Positions 1-10,965 of a stretch of 64,000 nt of DNA are shown here, one piece after another. The notes under the pieces were generated by a model, which did not search any database, had not been told where the DNA came from, and was given only the letters and a program-made list of their open reading frames with translations. The stretch is from Cymbomonas tetramitiformis (taxonomy: Eukaryota; Chlorophyta; Pyramimonadophyceae; Pyramimonadales; Pyramimonadaceae). The position numbers were made by a program, and so were the translations under genes. The DNA is taken from the NCBI GenBank assembly GCA_001247695.2, contig LGRX02024755.1, positions 1-64,000 of the forward strand, given 5' to 3'. Each line of letters opens with the position of its first letter. The first letter of the stretch is position 1.

Positions 1-3000
1 GCAAAGAGATTGTTTGCACGTTTCTTGATTCAGGAAATTGGAGGGAGGAATTGGAGCTCCCAAGAGGTAGCACATGTCAACATGGATATTCGCACGGTGA
101 TCGCGTCTCACGACTTCGTGCACGTCTCTTTTGGGACCAAGTACGCCAAGGTGAGGGAGGATATCAACAAGGATACAGCACCGGATGAACGCGCTACCGA
201 AGATAGTAAATGGGATCTATATCTTAAGAGGTTGGAGACTGTGCTGGCGAATGGAGTGGCAGGCGGGTTACCCGTAGCGGAGGTTGTCGAAGAAATCTCG
301 TCCGACTCCTTTGCCGCCTTCTATCGGAAATGGAGGCATTGCAGTGCCGGGCGCAAAGGTGGACGGATGTTGATCAAGCGTGAGCGACCCACTGTGCTTT
401 TGGTGAGTCCACGATTGCCGAGTTTTTGCAACGCAGCAGGCGATGCTCGTCGACCGGATTACTGCAAGTTCCAATTGATGACACATATGCCATTTTTGGA
501 CGGGGAAGCTTTCGAGCAGTACGTGTACACTGTGCATGATGGAGATTTCGAGGCGGCGTATGAATCATTCGTGTCTGACCCGGAAGCCGCAACCGGTATG
601 GTGGGCGTAACGGCGCCGCGATGTTGTCGAGATGATTTCAGAGACATCCCTTTCGAGGAAGACGGGGAGGACATCCCTTATGAAGTCCCTCATAACTTCG
701 ACGATGCGCACGTCGTGTATCAGGTATATATCCCACAAAAAATCGAATGATATTGGGGCGCATACTTACATTTCAGCTCGCATTGCGATCATTAAATTGT
801 GTAATTTGCGTTCGATCCCCGTAATGCAGGTGAATCCGCACTTCAAGGAGTTCACAAGCAGAGATGGCGGGGATGCTACCGCTACTATTGATTGGGCGGC
901 TCGCTCTAGAGAAATCTACACCCAAGAACAAATCGAAAGTGCGGATCGATGGCAACGGAGGCAAGCGGTGGATGCGGTGCGTCCAGAAGCGGCGAGAGTG
1001 GACATCACACAACTGAACCAAGGACAATCTTTCGTGTTACGCGCGGTATTGGAGCATGCCAATCTACAAGTTACTGAGGGCACACGTGCCAAACCTTTCC
1101 TTGCGATCGTTAATGGCACGGCGGGCTCAGGAAAGACTTGGTTGATACGAGCGCTGAAACAAGAGCTAGGCGATGCATGCGAAGTGTTGGCGCCTACGGG
1201 CGTGGCCGCTGATAACATCGGGGGCGCGACTTACCACTCCAAGATCCCCGTGCCGCGCGCGAAGGTAGATCGTGAAGACATCCATGTGTCCGGACCTCGC
1301 CTGAAGCAGTTCGTTGCGGATTTCGTCGGGAAAAAATGGATTATCATCGACGAAATGAGCATGCTTGGTCGTCGCTCACTCGGGCACATTGATGAGTTGC
1401 TTAAACAACTCATGGGGAACGACGAGTGGTTTGGTGGGATGAATATTATTTTGGTGGGAGATCACGGGCAATTACCGCCCGTGAATGACTGTCGTGTTTT
1501 TGATGAGGCTGGAGTACGCTATCGTGGGCGCCATCTACAAAAGGCCCCTAAGTGGGCTTTGCGTGGGGTGGAAGCGTATGAGCACATGCACGCGGAGGGC
1601 CATGTTTTCTTTCTGAAGAAGGTGGAGCGCATCGATACCGTTGGCTTGGATGATGTTGGGATCGAACAATGTGAATGGTTTCGAGCGTTTCAATTGCGTG
1701 TGCGCGATGGAGTCGCTACCCATGATGACTATAGCCGGTTGAAGGCACTCATGTTTGCGAACGGCGCAACGGAGGCGACGATCAACCATGATTCCGATGT
1801 GTATCGCTTGGTGACCACGCGCGCTGCTAGGGATGAGAAAAATGCTGAGGCCTTGAAGAGGCATATCAATTGCGGCGCTCCCTTCATTAACATTCAAAGC
1901 CTCAACAGTAGCAAGGTTGCGGAGGAAGCGGATGAGGAGGATATGCGGCTTCCCCACGATCTCCCCATGTGTATCGGCGCGCGTATGATGATCACCTGGA
2001 ACCTTTGCATCGCTCATAATTTGGTCAATGACACTGTGGGATTGGTTCATGATATCATTTGCAACGCTCAAGGGCTTGGTGGCGGTGCTTTTATTATTGG
2101 TGAAGAAACGGACTCCGTCTCAAGATGGGTACTCGGGGCCTTCTTTCTTGGAGCGCGTAGAAGGTGTCGACATGGATAAGTATGCCGTCGTCGCCATCGG
2201 CCGGAAGGTTTCTCAGATTTATGATGGCGGTGCCATGCATGAGCGACAACAATTCCCATTAATGTTGGCTTGGGCTGTGACCATTCACAAAGCACAAGGG
2301 TTGACGCTCAATCGTGTAGTGATCGATGCTGGTGATGATGAGCGAAGCGTTGGGTTATTATTTGTTGCCCTCACTCGAGTTCGCCGACCTACTCACCTTG
2401 CCTTTCACCCATTTCCTGATGAATGCCGTATCACGACGACGATATCAAGGAAACCTGCGCTCGCAAAGCGCAAACAACACGAGATTCGTCTACGGCACAT
2501 GTCAGTGCGCACCGCGCGGAGGTTGTCACATCTCAGCCCACCATCCACGGCTTTCATTCTGCCAGTCGACGTGACGCTAATCACCGAACCTTGTCATCCG
2601 GCACCACCAAAGGTATACACGATATTGCCCACTCTCTTGAAGCTCATCGTTAAAATTTGGCTCCGATAATTTGTGGCCTTTGGGAGCTCTATATATTTTC
2701 TAACCCTATCCGTCTAACCATATAGGCCGCAACGACGAAAATTAGGTCTAAGCAAGCGAAGAAGACGCGAGTTGCCACGACGACGCGGCCGCCACCCGAT
2801 CTTACGGGCATTGATGGTCAATTACATGTTTTGCACCACACCTTCAAAAATATATTGGGTGATGGTAACTGTTTATTCTACGCGGTGGCTTTTGCGGCGG
2901 GCTTGACCGATAGAGGAGACGATGTCCAGAAAGCAAGCTTTTTGCGGCGTGCCGCCGCAGGCATCTTATCGTCCGCCATTGACCAAGTTTGGCGAATCGC

Positions 3001-3538
3001 GCCGGGAATGCAGGATACTATGGAAGAGTGGAGTGATCTTGTGGCCCGAGTTCAAAATGACCAACCCAATGCCACAGGGGTTTACACTTACGGCGGTGAT
3101 TATACTACTATACGCCTTCCTTGTATTTCGAGTCTATATATGCATCTCTCTTTTTGCTAGCACCACTCCGTGTTTGATTTTTTTGTGCCGATCGCAGGGG
3201 ACTTCGCCATAAAGGCTTTGGCCGTTCATTTCAAACGGGATATATATTGCTTGCAACCAACCACTTATGCCCCGGATGGCACCGTCCAACAGCGCTCAGA
3301 TACCAAACTTTTTCATGCCGATCCGAATCATCTTCCCGTTTTCTCCATGCACACCACACGAGATGGGAGACAAATACCGCATCATAATGCGTACGCGCTT
3401 ATTCCTTTCGACATTGCCAGGCAGACATTGTCAACTATAATGGCCGATCGCATGGATTCCTCGAAGCCGATATTGATTTCTCACAATGGCAGGATTGATA
3501 GGGGCGCCCATTACAGCAGCTCGTATATTTCTAGATAG
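1..3538 (+). CDS. Helitron-like PIF1 helicase with C-terminal OTU domain (5' partial, spliced, one frameshift)
   Basis: The reading frame is open from the first base, so the N-terminus (where a Rep domain would lie) is outside the window. The first exon (1-723) has the conserved region before Helitron helicases (ISxQE-like WSSQEVAH). The helicase follows: Walker A GSGKTW near 1126, Walker B IIDEMSM near 1345, GDHGQLPPV near 1460, and TIHKAQG plus VALTRV near 2280-2380. The last part is an OTU cysteine protease domain (GDGNCLFYAVA near 2862; YGGD..IKALA; C-terminal HYSS). Three GT-AG introns fit: 724-829, 2613-2725 and 3096-3197; each removes stops or restores a motif (VYQ|VNPHFKEF, YGG|DFAIKALA). 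Around 2105-2125 the frame must shift by one base to join ...GEETDSVS to QDGYSGPSF, so this copy is probably dead. An OTU domain behind the helicase is known from Helentron/Helitron2-type elements. Alternative: a 46-nt intron could replace the frameshift, which I think less likely. Confidence 0.85.
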
Positions 3539-3792
3539 TAGCAATGCGACATGATTCGTATATTATAGAATATAATTTGGATAGCCGTTCTGAGAATATC
3601 GGTGCAAGCCCCCTATAATTCTAGAATATTCTTGGTTGTAACACCTTGTAATAGAACATTTCTACTTGTAAATCGGAGCATTACGTATTGTGGGGTATTC
3701 AACTTCATACATCTGTGCGCATTTCAATAAGTAAACCCACCATTCCATGCGTGGGCCCTCGCGAGGGGGGCTCCAACCTCCGGTCTGGATAT
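3539..3792. other. 3' flank of the Helitron-like gene, no gene seen
   Basis: AT-rich tail with short imperfect palindromes around TCTAGAATATTC. The element's 3' terminus (hairpin plus CTRR) may lie here but I could not fix it. No supported ORF. Confidence 0.4.
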
Positions 3793-3843
3793 ATTATTTA
3801 TTCAGGGGCTGTATTTTATTCAGGGGTTGTACTTTATTCAGGG
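3793..3843. repeat. TTATTCAGGGGCTGTA satellite, left remnant
   Basis: Two to three units of a roughly 20-bp repeat (TTTATTCAGGGGCTGTATT). The same repeat continues on the far side of the transposon at 10597-10905, so the 6.75-kb element appears to have inserted into this satellite. Confidence 0.75.
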
Positions 3844-3871
3844 CCCTACATTCTGGGAAAATCAGAAGACG
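3844..3871 (+). repeat. left terminal inverted repeat of the CACTA-like element
   Basis: Twenty-eight bases matching the reverse complement of 10569-10596 without mismatch. Confidence 0.85.
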
Positions 3872-4312
3872 CGTCTTCTGAACGTCTTCTGAGACGTCTT
3901 CTGGGGTCCAGAAGACATCCAGAAGACATCCAGAAGACATCCAGAAGACGTCTTCGGCGCGTCTGCTAATGTCTACCATCTTCTGGTTCCAGAAGACGTC
4001 CAGAAGATCTTCGGCGAAGACATCCAGAAGTTATCTTCTGGACGTCTTCTGCATGTCTTCTGAATCCCGGAAGACATCTTCTTGATATCTTTTGGACGTC
4101 TTCTGTACATCTTCGCCGAAGATCTTCCGGACGTCTTCTGAAACTCAGAAGATGGTAGACATTAGAAGACGCGCCGAAGACGTCTTCTGGATGTCTTCTA
4201 GATATCTTCTGGAACGCAGAAGTTATCAAGAAGACATCTTCCGGAATTCAGAAGATATACAGAAGTCATGCAGAAGACGTTCAGAAGATATCTTCTGAAT
4301 GCCTTCTGCATG
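3866..4312. repeat. left subterminal GAAGAC/GTCTTC block with a palindromic core
   Basis: More than thirty GAAGAC or GTCTTC hexamers, often in back-to-back form (AGAAGACGTCTTCT) or in runs of CCAGAAGACAT. Segments near 3905-4030 and 4100-4220 are inverted copies of one another, so the block could fold into a long hairpin. The core motif GGTAGACATTAGAAGACGCG (about 4151-4178) recurs at 6174-6200. Open frames here are repeat artefacts. Confidence 0.85.
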
Positions 4313-4685
4313 TCTAATAAATTTCAACATTCGTATACGCATTCGCGAGGAATATTTTTAGGCTGAAATAAGTTTGCAAGAAGGACGAGTGCAAACAAGA
4401 TGTATGGCATAATACACTTCTCGCCATCCTTGACAAACATATTCTCAATGTTTGATACACGACAAGAGATGATTTGTTTGTGTGGAAGGCTAAGATGCTT
4501 TGGAGACTAAAATTGCTTTAACAATATTACTTTTCAATCAAGAATCTAATCATAAGGAGGGCCACGCATATTATTATCCTAACTAGCTAAGTGTCTAGAA
4601 CTACTTCACATTCATGTTCTAAACAACTAGTCTAATTACCTAGAAACGATGTTCAACTAACATGCACACATGGCATAGGTCTTGG
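4313..4685. other. no gene seen
   Basis: AT-rich sequence inside the CACTA-like element with no long ORF, recognisable RNA or clear repeat. Confidence 0.5.
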
Positions 4686-5115
4686 ACCACACAAAAACAT
4701 GGGTTTTCCACTCGCTCGTTTTTAACCGATCTGAAAAACAACGCACACCAAAATACCAACACTTAGTAGAGTGAAAACACACAATGAATACAAGCACAAA
4801 TTCCTATGAAGGGTAAGGTAAGTACCTTTACTCTTCTAGTTGTGGGCGATGGGCTGAAAATGCGCTTTTCCCACTTGCTCATTTTCAGCCGATCTGAAAA
4901 ACAAAGCGCAACTCAAAACCAAAGGTTAGTAAAGCGGAAAACACAACGCATAAAGGCAGTATTTTCTAGGTGTGACACTAGGGGATGATAGAGCAAATAC
5001 CTTTACTTGTGGTGTTGAGGTTGGGCTGAAAATTTACCTTTTGGACTAGGTCATTTTCAGCCGATCTGAAAAACAAAGCGCAACGCAAAACCAAAGGTTA
5101 GTAAAGCGCAAAAAT
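4686..5115. repeat. three tandem units of a ~170-bp repeat
   Basis: Three copies start near 4695, 4850 and 5027. Each contains GGGCTGAAAAT, a ~20-bp spacer, then CATTTTCAGCCGATCTGAAA followed by ACAAAGCGCAAC. GGCTGAAAAT and ATTTTCAGCC form a short inverted repeat within each unit. The first copy is the most diverged. Confidence 0.75.
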
Positions 5116-5163
5116 AGTACGAGACGAAATACAAGATTACCGAAGGAAAACAAAAAGGTCTAG

Positions 5164-5235
5164 TGGTGTGAGTTGGAATCGAACCAACATCATCTCGTCC
5201 AAAGAACGAGCGAGAACACATGTCTCGTTCACACC
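5164..5235 (-). tRNA. tRNA-like sequence, positional anticodon TTT
   Basis: On the minus strand the sequence folds as a cloverleaf: acceptor GGTGTGA/TCACACC (7 bp), D-stem GAGA/TCTC, anticodon stem CTCGT/ACGAG (5 bp) and T-arm GTTGG/CCAAC with loop TTCGATT, including a perfect Pol III B box (GGTTCGATTCC). The 7-nt anticodon loop TCTTTGG puts TTT at 34-36, but position 33 is C instead of the near-universal U. The D-loop lacks GG and the A box is poor. It may be a tRNA-derived repeat or pseudogene rather than a working tRNA. Confidence 0.45.
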
Positions 5236-5949
5236 TCAATTAGACGCTAAGCACGCCGAAGTGCGCGTAAAAAAACCAAGGCACGAAAAGCACCCGCAAT
5301 CACTATTGAAGTATTGCGTTGTGCAATGTTTTTCTGTTAGACGAACTATTTTAAAAGGACCACTTCACCCAGCAGCAGTCCGCGGAAAACGAGGCTGCGG
5401 TGGAATTGAGTTGGATGCAGGTGTAAAAGTGGTAGATGCAAATTTCACTTCAACGTTAAATAAAATTCAAACTCGAACGGTCATGTCGATGTGCGGTGCG
5501 GTGCTCGTGCTCACTCCCCTGCGCTGGGCCTGACGATGCGATGCGATGCGATGCGATGCTAATGCTAGCTGACGATGACGCCTGACCACGACCGCGACCA
5601 CACGCCAGCGCCATACCAGCGCAGCGCAGCGCTGGCAGATTTTCCTGGTTTGCTATCCGCGGTATCGTGCAGTCATCACGTCTCACGCGACTCACTGCGC
5701 GCGTGATCGACTGTTCGACCGTTGCTAGGAGGGATGGTGCTCTAAAACAAGAGCAGTTTCTTCTACCAAATTCGTCGGCCGTTTTAACTTAGTAACTTGG
5801 TACGTTTGCCCCTCTCCCGAACAAACCACTTGTTTTTTTGCACTTCTACCTACACCATACAATTATGTCCAATATTGTGCACCTTATATGTTTTTTTTTC
5901 GCCATTTTTAAAGCTTTTTTTCAAAAAAAAACAAAAAACAAAAAAAAAA
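5236..5949. other. no gene seen; simple repeats
   Basis: Contains GATGC repeated about five times at 5533-5560, a GCAGCGCAGCGC run near 5622, and poly-T/poly-A stretches at 5890-5950. Short open frames here show no recognisable protein. Confidence 0.5.
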
Positions 5950-6352
5950 CATACGGAAGACACCCCAGATACCTTCTGTGCATCTTGTTACCCTCCAGAG
6001 ATGTCTTTGAGGAAGACATGTCTTCTGGAGATCTTCTACTTGTAGAAGACACGCCGACGTTCCACCGAACGTCTTCTCAGTCCTCTTCGGGGCGTCTTCC
6101 TTGCTTTTTTTTAGGGTATTCTACGCGTTTTCTAATGTCTACCTAATTATAATAGAAGGTATAATAATAATAGAAGGTAGACATTAGAAGACGCGTAGAA
6201 GACCCTCAAAAAAGTAAGGAAGACGCCCCGAAGAGGACTGAGAAGACATTCGGTGGAACGTCGGCGTGTCTTCTACAAGTAGAAGATCTCCAGAAGACAT
6301 GTCTTCCTCAAAGACATCTGGAAGATGTACAGAAGGTATCTGGGGTTCGTAT
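5950..6352. repeat. ~400-bp palindrome built of GAAGAC motifs (fold-back element)
   Basis: Two arms of about 190 bp are inverted copies centred near 6160. Matching landmarks: GGAAGACATGTCTTCTGGAG against CTCCAGAAGACATGTCTTCC, ACACGCCGACGTTCCACCGA against its complement, and GTCCTCTTCGGGGCGTCTTC against its complement. The arms differ by point changes and small indels. The centre carries TAATGTCTACC and GGTAGACATTAGAAGACGCG, shared with the block at 4151. Confidence 0.85.
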
Positions 6353-6618
6353 CTTCCGCAAGCACAGTCAAGAAGACGTCCGGAAGATGTCGGGAACTGT
6401 CTTCCGCGTGTCTTCCGCGTGTCTTCTGCGTGTCTTCCGCACCTCTTCTGGGTTCAGGAAGACATGTCTTCCCCGAAGATGTCCGGAAGATGTACAGAAG
6501 ATATCTAGGGTATCTTCCGCAAGCACATCTAAGAAGACGTCGGTAAGATGTCGGGGAGATGTCTTCTGCGTGTCTTCCGCGCGCCTTCTGAACGTCTTCT
6601 GAGTGTCTTCCGCAACTC
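6353..6618. repeat. internal GAAGAC/GTCTTC block
   Basis: Continuation of the same hexamer-rich family (GTCTTCCGCGTGTCTTCCGC and similar), without the perfect fold-back of the preceding block. Confidence 0.8.
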
Positions 6619-6619
6619 T

Positions 6620-6788
6620 TCTGATATATGGGCTGCATATCGGCTGATATATGGGCTACATATCGGCTGATATATCGGCTGGTATATAGGGTGCATATCG
6701 GTTGATATATGGGCTGATGTATGGGATGCATATCGGCTGATATATAGGGTGCATATCGGCTGATATATCGGCTGCATATCGACCGATG
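6620..6788. repeat. minisatellite TATCGGCTGATATATGGGCT
   Basis: About seven imperfect units of 20-24 bp, GCATATCGGCTGATATATGG with GGGT/GGCT variants. Open frames across it are repeat artefacts. Confidence 0.85.
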
Positions 6789-7290
6789 AAATTTGGAAAT
6801 CTAACGTAGAGCAAAATGACAATAGCAGAATCTGAAATCAAGCATTCCAAAACTGAAATCTGAAATCCACCGTAGAGCAAAATCAGCCAAAACTGAAAAT
6901 CGGAAATCTAATGTGGAGCAAAATGACACATATAAAAATCTGAAATTGGTTTGTAAAATCTGAAATCAAGCATTCAAAAAACTGAAACCTGAAATCTAAC
7001 GTAGAGCAAAATCAGCCAAAATTGAAATTTGGAAAATCTAACATAGAGCAAAATGACAAATGCAAAAGTCTGAAATCGAGCATTCCAAAAACTGAAAACT
7101 GACGTCCAACATAGAGCAAAATTAGCCAAAATTGAAAATCGGAAATCTAACGTAGAGCAAAATGACAAATGTAAAAATTCTGAAATCAAGCATTCCAAAA
7201 ACTGAAATCAGAAAACTAACGTAGATCAAAATTAGCTGAGATTGAAAATTTGGAAATCTAACGTAGAGCAAAATGACATATGTAAAATTG
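6789..7290. repeat. ~110-bp tandem repeat, five copies
   Basis: The phrase GGAAATCTAACGTAGAGCAA recurs near 6790, 6898, 7027, 7137 and 7247, with AAATGACAAATG and CTGAAATCAAGCATTCCAAA in the linkers. The copies differ by a few substitutions and one longer linker. Confidence 0.85.
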
Positions 7291-8276
7291 CACTTTCGCA
7301 TTTTCCCTTCAATTTCAACAAATGCAACAATCTTGATTATTGCCAATTAAGTATGGCTACTGCCCGACGGTCCGGTCCTATGACAAGGACCGTAGTGAAT
7401 TCGGGCTAGCAAGTGCGTTTTTTAGATATACTTGATATATGAGTGGTTGGGCATCACTTTTAGGTGTCAAAGAATTTATCTTGAACGTGGGTTGGGCGGT
7501 ATACTCGATTTGGGCATGTGGGGTGATGGTGGAACTAGTGGGGGTAGCATCGCTTGAAATTAATTAAAATGACCGGTCCTATCACAAGGACCGGAAAGGG
7601 CGGAGCTTCGTTCACTCATCAAATGGCTTTAGAATGCGTATAGCGCCCAAACCTAACATATTTGGGACCTGTTTGTGATATATATAATTAGCGCTACCTT
7701 GGAAACCCATAATATGCCCGCAAATATAGCTCACTAAGTCCACACATAGAAGAAATATGAGAATTCCTGAAAATCGGTGATAAAAAACCCCGCACCTCTT
7801 TAACTTTGCCGATGCATACAAGTCATATCACCCCGTCTTTCAATTATGTAAAGCGTTCAAAAATTCATCATATATATCTGGAATAAGACTTTTACGTGCA
7901 AGATGAAAATTCTAGTATATCCTCACTCGTATTTGCACATCAAGGGCAGATTCCCTTCTAGAAATAAGGTGTGAAATTTGGCAAAAAGATAGGGTTTCAA
8001 ACCCCAAACCCAAACTTCAAGGTGTATATATGAACCAATATGTATCGAAAGCGTGCACAATCTTTTGCGCATGGTTGGATAGTATGTTAGGCTTCAAATT
8101 GGTAGGTTGACAAGCTTGTCAGACGCCAAACAATTCGATTGGATTAAAATTATGAAAAGATCAGAGGTATTTATCACCGTCCTTCAAGAGTTGCAACCCA
8201 AAAATGGTAGGGTGCCTTGTACAAATGCATTGGATATATGCATTATATGACGATGTAAGGTACTTGGTGCATACTA
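7291..8276. other. no gene seen; two related small hairpins
   Basis: CGGTCCTATGACAAGGACCG at 7373-7392 and CCGGTCCTATCACAAGGACC at 7573-7592 are near-identical stem-loops 200 bp apart. The region may hold the decayed 5' part of the transposase gene that follows, but no frame is convincing. Confidence 0.5.
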
Positions 8277-10032
8277 TTGAAGTTCATGACGGAGCTCTCG
8301 TTGGGAAGGTCATGGGGGCAAGGCCATAAGAAGATGTTGCGTCCGAACGGCACGAACACCGGACCGAAGACGCTCAAGTGTCACGAGGCGTTGAAAATGC
8401 TACAAGCGGGCATCATGAGCGTGCTAGCGTCTTGGGATAGAGACGAGGGCTACTCGAAAAAATGCTAGAAGACTTGATCGGGCAGTTGACGGTCATAACG
8501 AGAGAGCTCACTTCGGAGCTTGTAGACTGTAAGGTACGGAAGACATCTGGAAGACATCCCGAATACGTTCCGAGTACATTCCACACGTCTTCCTTAATTA
8601 CCTTTTATTTGGCGATTTTGCAGGATGTTCCTAAGCTTCAAAATCTGGTGGATGAATTCTTCAAGTCACTCGAGCGCGATGGCTCACCTGACTGGCTGGT
8701 CATCAACACGCATTTGCTTTCCCACTTCCCCGACCAACTCCTCATGTATGGTCCAATACGGGGGACATGGATGTACGTGTTCGAATCATTCCACGGGAAG
8801 ATTCGAAGGTGGGTGAAGAACAATGCATATCCGGTTCAGAGTGTTATGCAAGGCTTCGGGCGGTACCGGATGGTACCTGTGGTGCGAGGGTTAATCTTGG
8901 TACTTCGTCGCCGGCGGGAGGCAACCACCAATCCCACCCGGCCACCCGTGCTCCCGTTCTTGGCCACCGCACCGTTGAGGGCGCCGAACACCGTGGTTTT
9001 GGAAACACAAGGCAAGCGCCATGTACTCTCCCGCGCTGAAACGAAAACGCTGGAGCTGTGGATGCATGGCAACGTGCCCCAATACCGCAAGTTGAAGGCA
9101 AAATTCGACGGCCACGTCACCTACTGCAAGAGGTAAGTAAGAAATGAAACCCATAAGGTGCCTGGAAGACGTTTCATATATCTTCTAGGCATCTTCAACA
9201 CGTCTTCGGTAAATACATGTCCTGACACTGTGCACGTATACATTCGCAGGGAAAACCATATGGTTCAGAGACGTATTGGCGCACGAGCCGGAGCGTCTCG
9301 CCTGATGGATGTGCCGCTGCATATGCACGGTAGCGACCCCAAGGTCTGGCTGGGGAGACCATTCACGGAGAATGAAGCGGCACTCGTCGAAGGGCCTCCT
9401 CACGTGTGTCAATCTTTCGGCTCGGTCGTGGTTCGAGGAGTTTGCTATCGCACGGCAGCTCAGGACAAGACGAAGAAAACTTGTCAACGTTACTTCCGAG
9501 CCTTTTTCTCTGGAGAAAACATCAAAGGCGAGGAAATCGAGACTGACCGGTGCGTCCGTGCATTCCGTTTTGGTGAATGTGCGCAGAATATGTACCGAAT
9601 GTCTTCTGTGTGTCTTCTCGACATCTTCGGGGATTCTTACTATAGAGTATTGTGGCTCCAACTCGCAGGTACGCCATGGTAGATAGCATCTACAAGGTCG
9701 ACTTGGCCGCGAAAGAGTACATTCTTGTGAAGGGAAAGTGATTCCCTGAATTCAACAAAGCCACGACAAAACGGTTTGCCAAGCTAAACTCGAAGTACGG
9801 GCCGGACAATACCGCAAAGGTGGTGTACACATACGACCCGGATGATCCCGAGACACCTTGGGACACTACTGATCCATTCATCCTGGCGGCTGAAATTGAG
9901 CACCAAGTTGTAATCAAGAAACATCCTGTGATGAAGACGGCGGTGGTATTTGATTTAAAGGCTGACTTTTTCGAGTGCATCGACGATGATGGTTCACGAC
10001 CGAAAGGTGCAAGACGCAAGAGGCGATCATGA
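8277..10032 (+). pseudogene. TNP2-like transposase C-terminal part (DUF4218/DUF4216-like), spliced, broken
   Basis: The DUF4218-like core (VINTHLLSHFPDQLLMYGPI, then WMYVFESFHGKIRRWVKNNA) is at about 8697-8840 and corresponds to the region after the catalytic domain of CACTA TNP2 transposases. A DUF4216-like tail follows (DPFILAAEIEHQVV near 9870). Three introns with good borders join the frames: 8534-8623, 9133-9249 and 9550-9668. All three contain GAAGAC/GTCTTC motifs of the transposon's subterminal type. Breaks: an A-run at about 8456-8461 shifts frame between ...GYSKK and MLEDLIGQL, and TGA at 9739-9741 lies in frame (LVKGK*FPEF). The N-terminal catalytic part is not recognisable upstream. 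Family assignment is good; function is lost. Confidence 0.75.
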
Positions 10033-10149
10033 TAATACGCCGGGCATCGTACTTAGTGGTCTGTATGTTGAATAGATGCATTCGTACATGTATGTGTAGA
10101 TAGACCTATCAATTAACTTAGCCGTATATTACGTATCATAGCAACAGAG
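10033..10149. other. 3' flank of the TNP2-like gene
   Basis: Short AT-rich segment between the transposase stop and the right subterminal block; nothing recognised. Confidence 0.4.
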
Positions 10150-10568
10150 CATGATGACAACCCTGAAGCTGTTAGGAAGATACCTGGAATGTCTTCCGCA
10201 TGTCTTCCGTGCGCCTTCTGAACGTCTTCTGTGATTACGCGATGAGTGTACGTGTGGTATGAAGTAGCTATGTGGCCAAATTGCATAATCATCACATATG
10301 TGTCGATAACACATGTCAGAATGTATTCTGGTCCAGAAGACATTCGGAACATCTTCCGTGTATCTTCCGGGAAGACTGCCCTTTGCATGTCTTCCGGGAA
10401 GATGTCTTCCGAAATCCGGAAGGCATTCCGCACATCTTCGGCACGTCTTCCCCGAAGAGTGTCTTCTGGTTTCCAGAAGACGTTTCCACCCCGAAGACGT
10501 CTTCTGGAAACCAGAAGACATCAGGTCGACGAAGACGTATATAAGACGTTCAGAAGACGTCTTCTAGA
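10150..10568. repeat. right subterminal GAAGAC/GTCTTC block
   Basis: Dense hexamers of the same type as the left end, including GGTTTCCAGAAGACG and its inverted partner CGTCTTCTGGAAACC at about 10468-10515, which form a perfect fold-back. Confidence 0.85.
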
Positions 10569-10596
10569 CGTCTTCTGATTTTCCCAGAATGTAGGG
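10569..10596 (-). repeat. right terminal inverted repeat of the CACTA-like element
   Basis: Perfect inverse complement of 3844-3871. Confidence 0.85.
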
Positions 10597-10905
10597 GGAC
10601 TGTATTTTATTCAGGGGCTGTACTTTTATTCAGGGGCTGTATTTTATTCAGGGACTGTACTTTATTCAGCCCCTGAACTTTATTCAGGGGCTGTATTTTA
10701 TGCAGCCCCTGAACTTTATTCAGGGGCTGTATTTTATTCAGGCCCTGAAAATTCAGTTCAAGCCCTGAAAATGCATTTTCAGGGCCTGAAAATGAATTCC
10801 AGCCCCTAAAAATGAATTTTCAGGGCTTGAACTATCATTTTCAGGCCCTGACCTATCATTTTCAGGCCCTGAACTTGCATTCCAGGGCATGAACTTTCAA
10901 TTCAG
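10597..10905. repeat. TTATTCAGGGGCTGTA / CAGGCCCTGAA satellite
   Basis: About seven units of TTTATTCAGGGGCTGTATT pass into a related series CCCTGAAAATGAATTTTCAGGG with internal dyad symmetry. Same family as 3793-3843, and a single unit appears again near 23288. Confidence 0.85.
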
Positions 10906-10965
10906 GGCACTTCATTGCAAGTTATGCATGCACCCCCCATCCCTCCTCCCCCCCCGGGCCCTATA

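Larger units (their letters stand above)
3844..10596 (+). mobile_element. CACTA-like (EnSpm-type) DNA transposon with GAAGAC subterminal repeats
   Basis: The ends are perfect 28-bp inverted repeats starting CCCTACATTCTGGGAAAATC at 3844 and closing with the complement at 10596. Both flanks are the same TTATTCAGGGGCTGTA satellite; the flanks overlap by 2-3 G residues, compatible with a short target duplication. Inside the ends are dense subterminal blocks of GAAGAC/GTCTTC motifs, as expected of CACTA elements, whose short subterminal repeats bind transposase-encoded proteins in En/Spm. The only gene seen is a decayed TNP2-like transposase (8277-10032). The interior also holds tandem repeats, a large palindrome and a tRNA-like sequence, which may be nested insertions. 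The end motif is CCCTA rather than CACTA, so the superfamily assignment rests mainly on the protein. Confidence 0.75.

Noticed and set aside
2079..2125. A 46-nt intron to explain the frame change in the helicase
   Set aside because: It would give a readable join, but it is less than half the length of the gene's other introns and would delete residues that look conserved; a one-base frameshift is simpler.
6273..6880. Overlapping ~70-150 aa frames across 6.3-6.9 kb on both strands
   Set aside because: All lie in GAAGAC or TATCGGCTGATA tandem repeats; periodic translations, no domain.
3866..10568. GAAGAC blocks as a CRISPR array or engineered type IIS restriction sites
   Set aside because: No regular spacer/repeat structure, both orientations mixed, imperfect motifs, and a natural transposon context.
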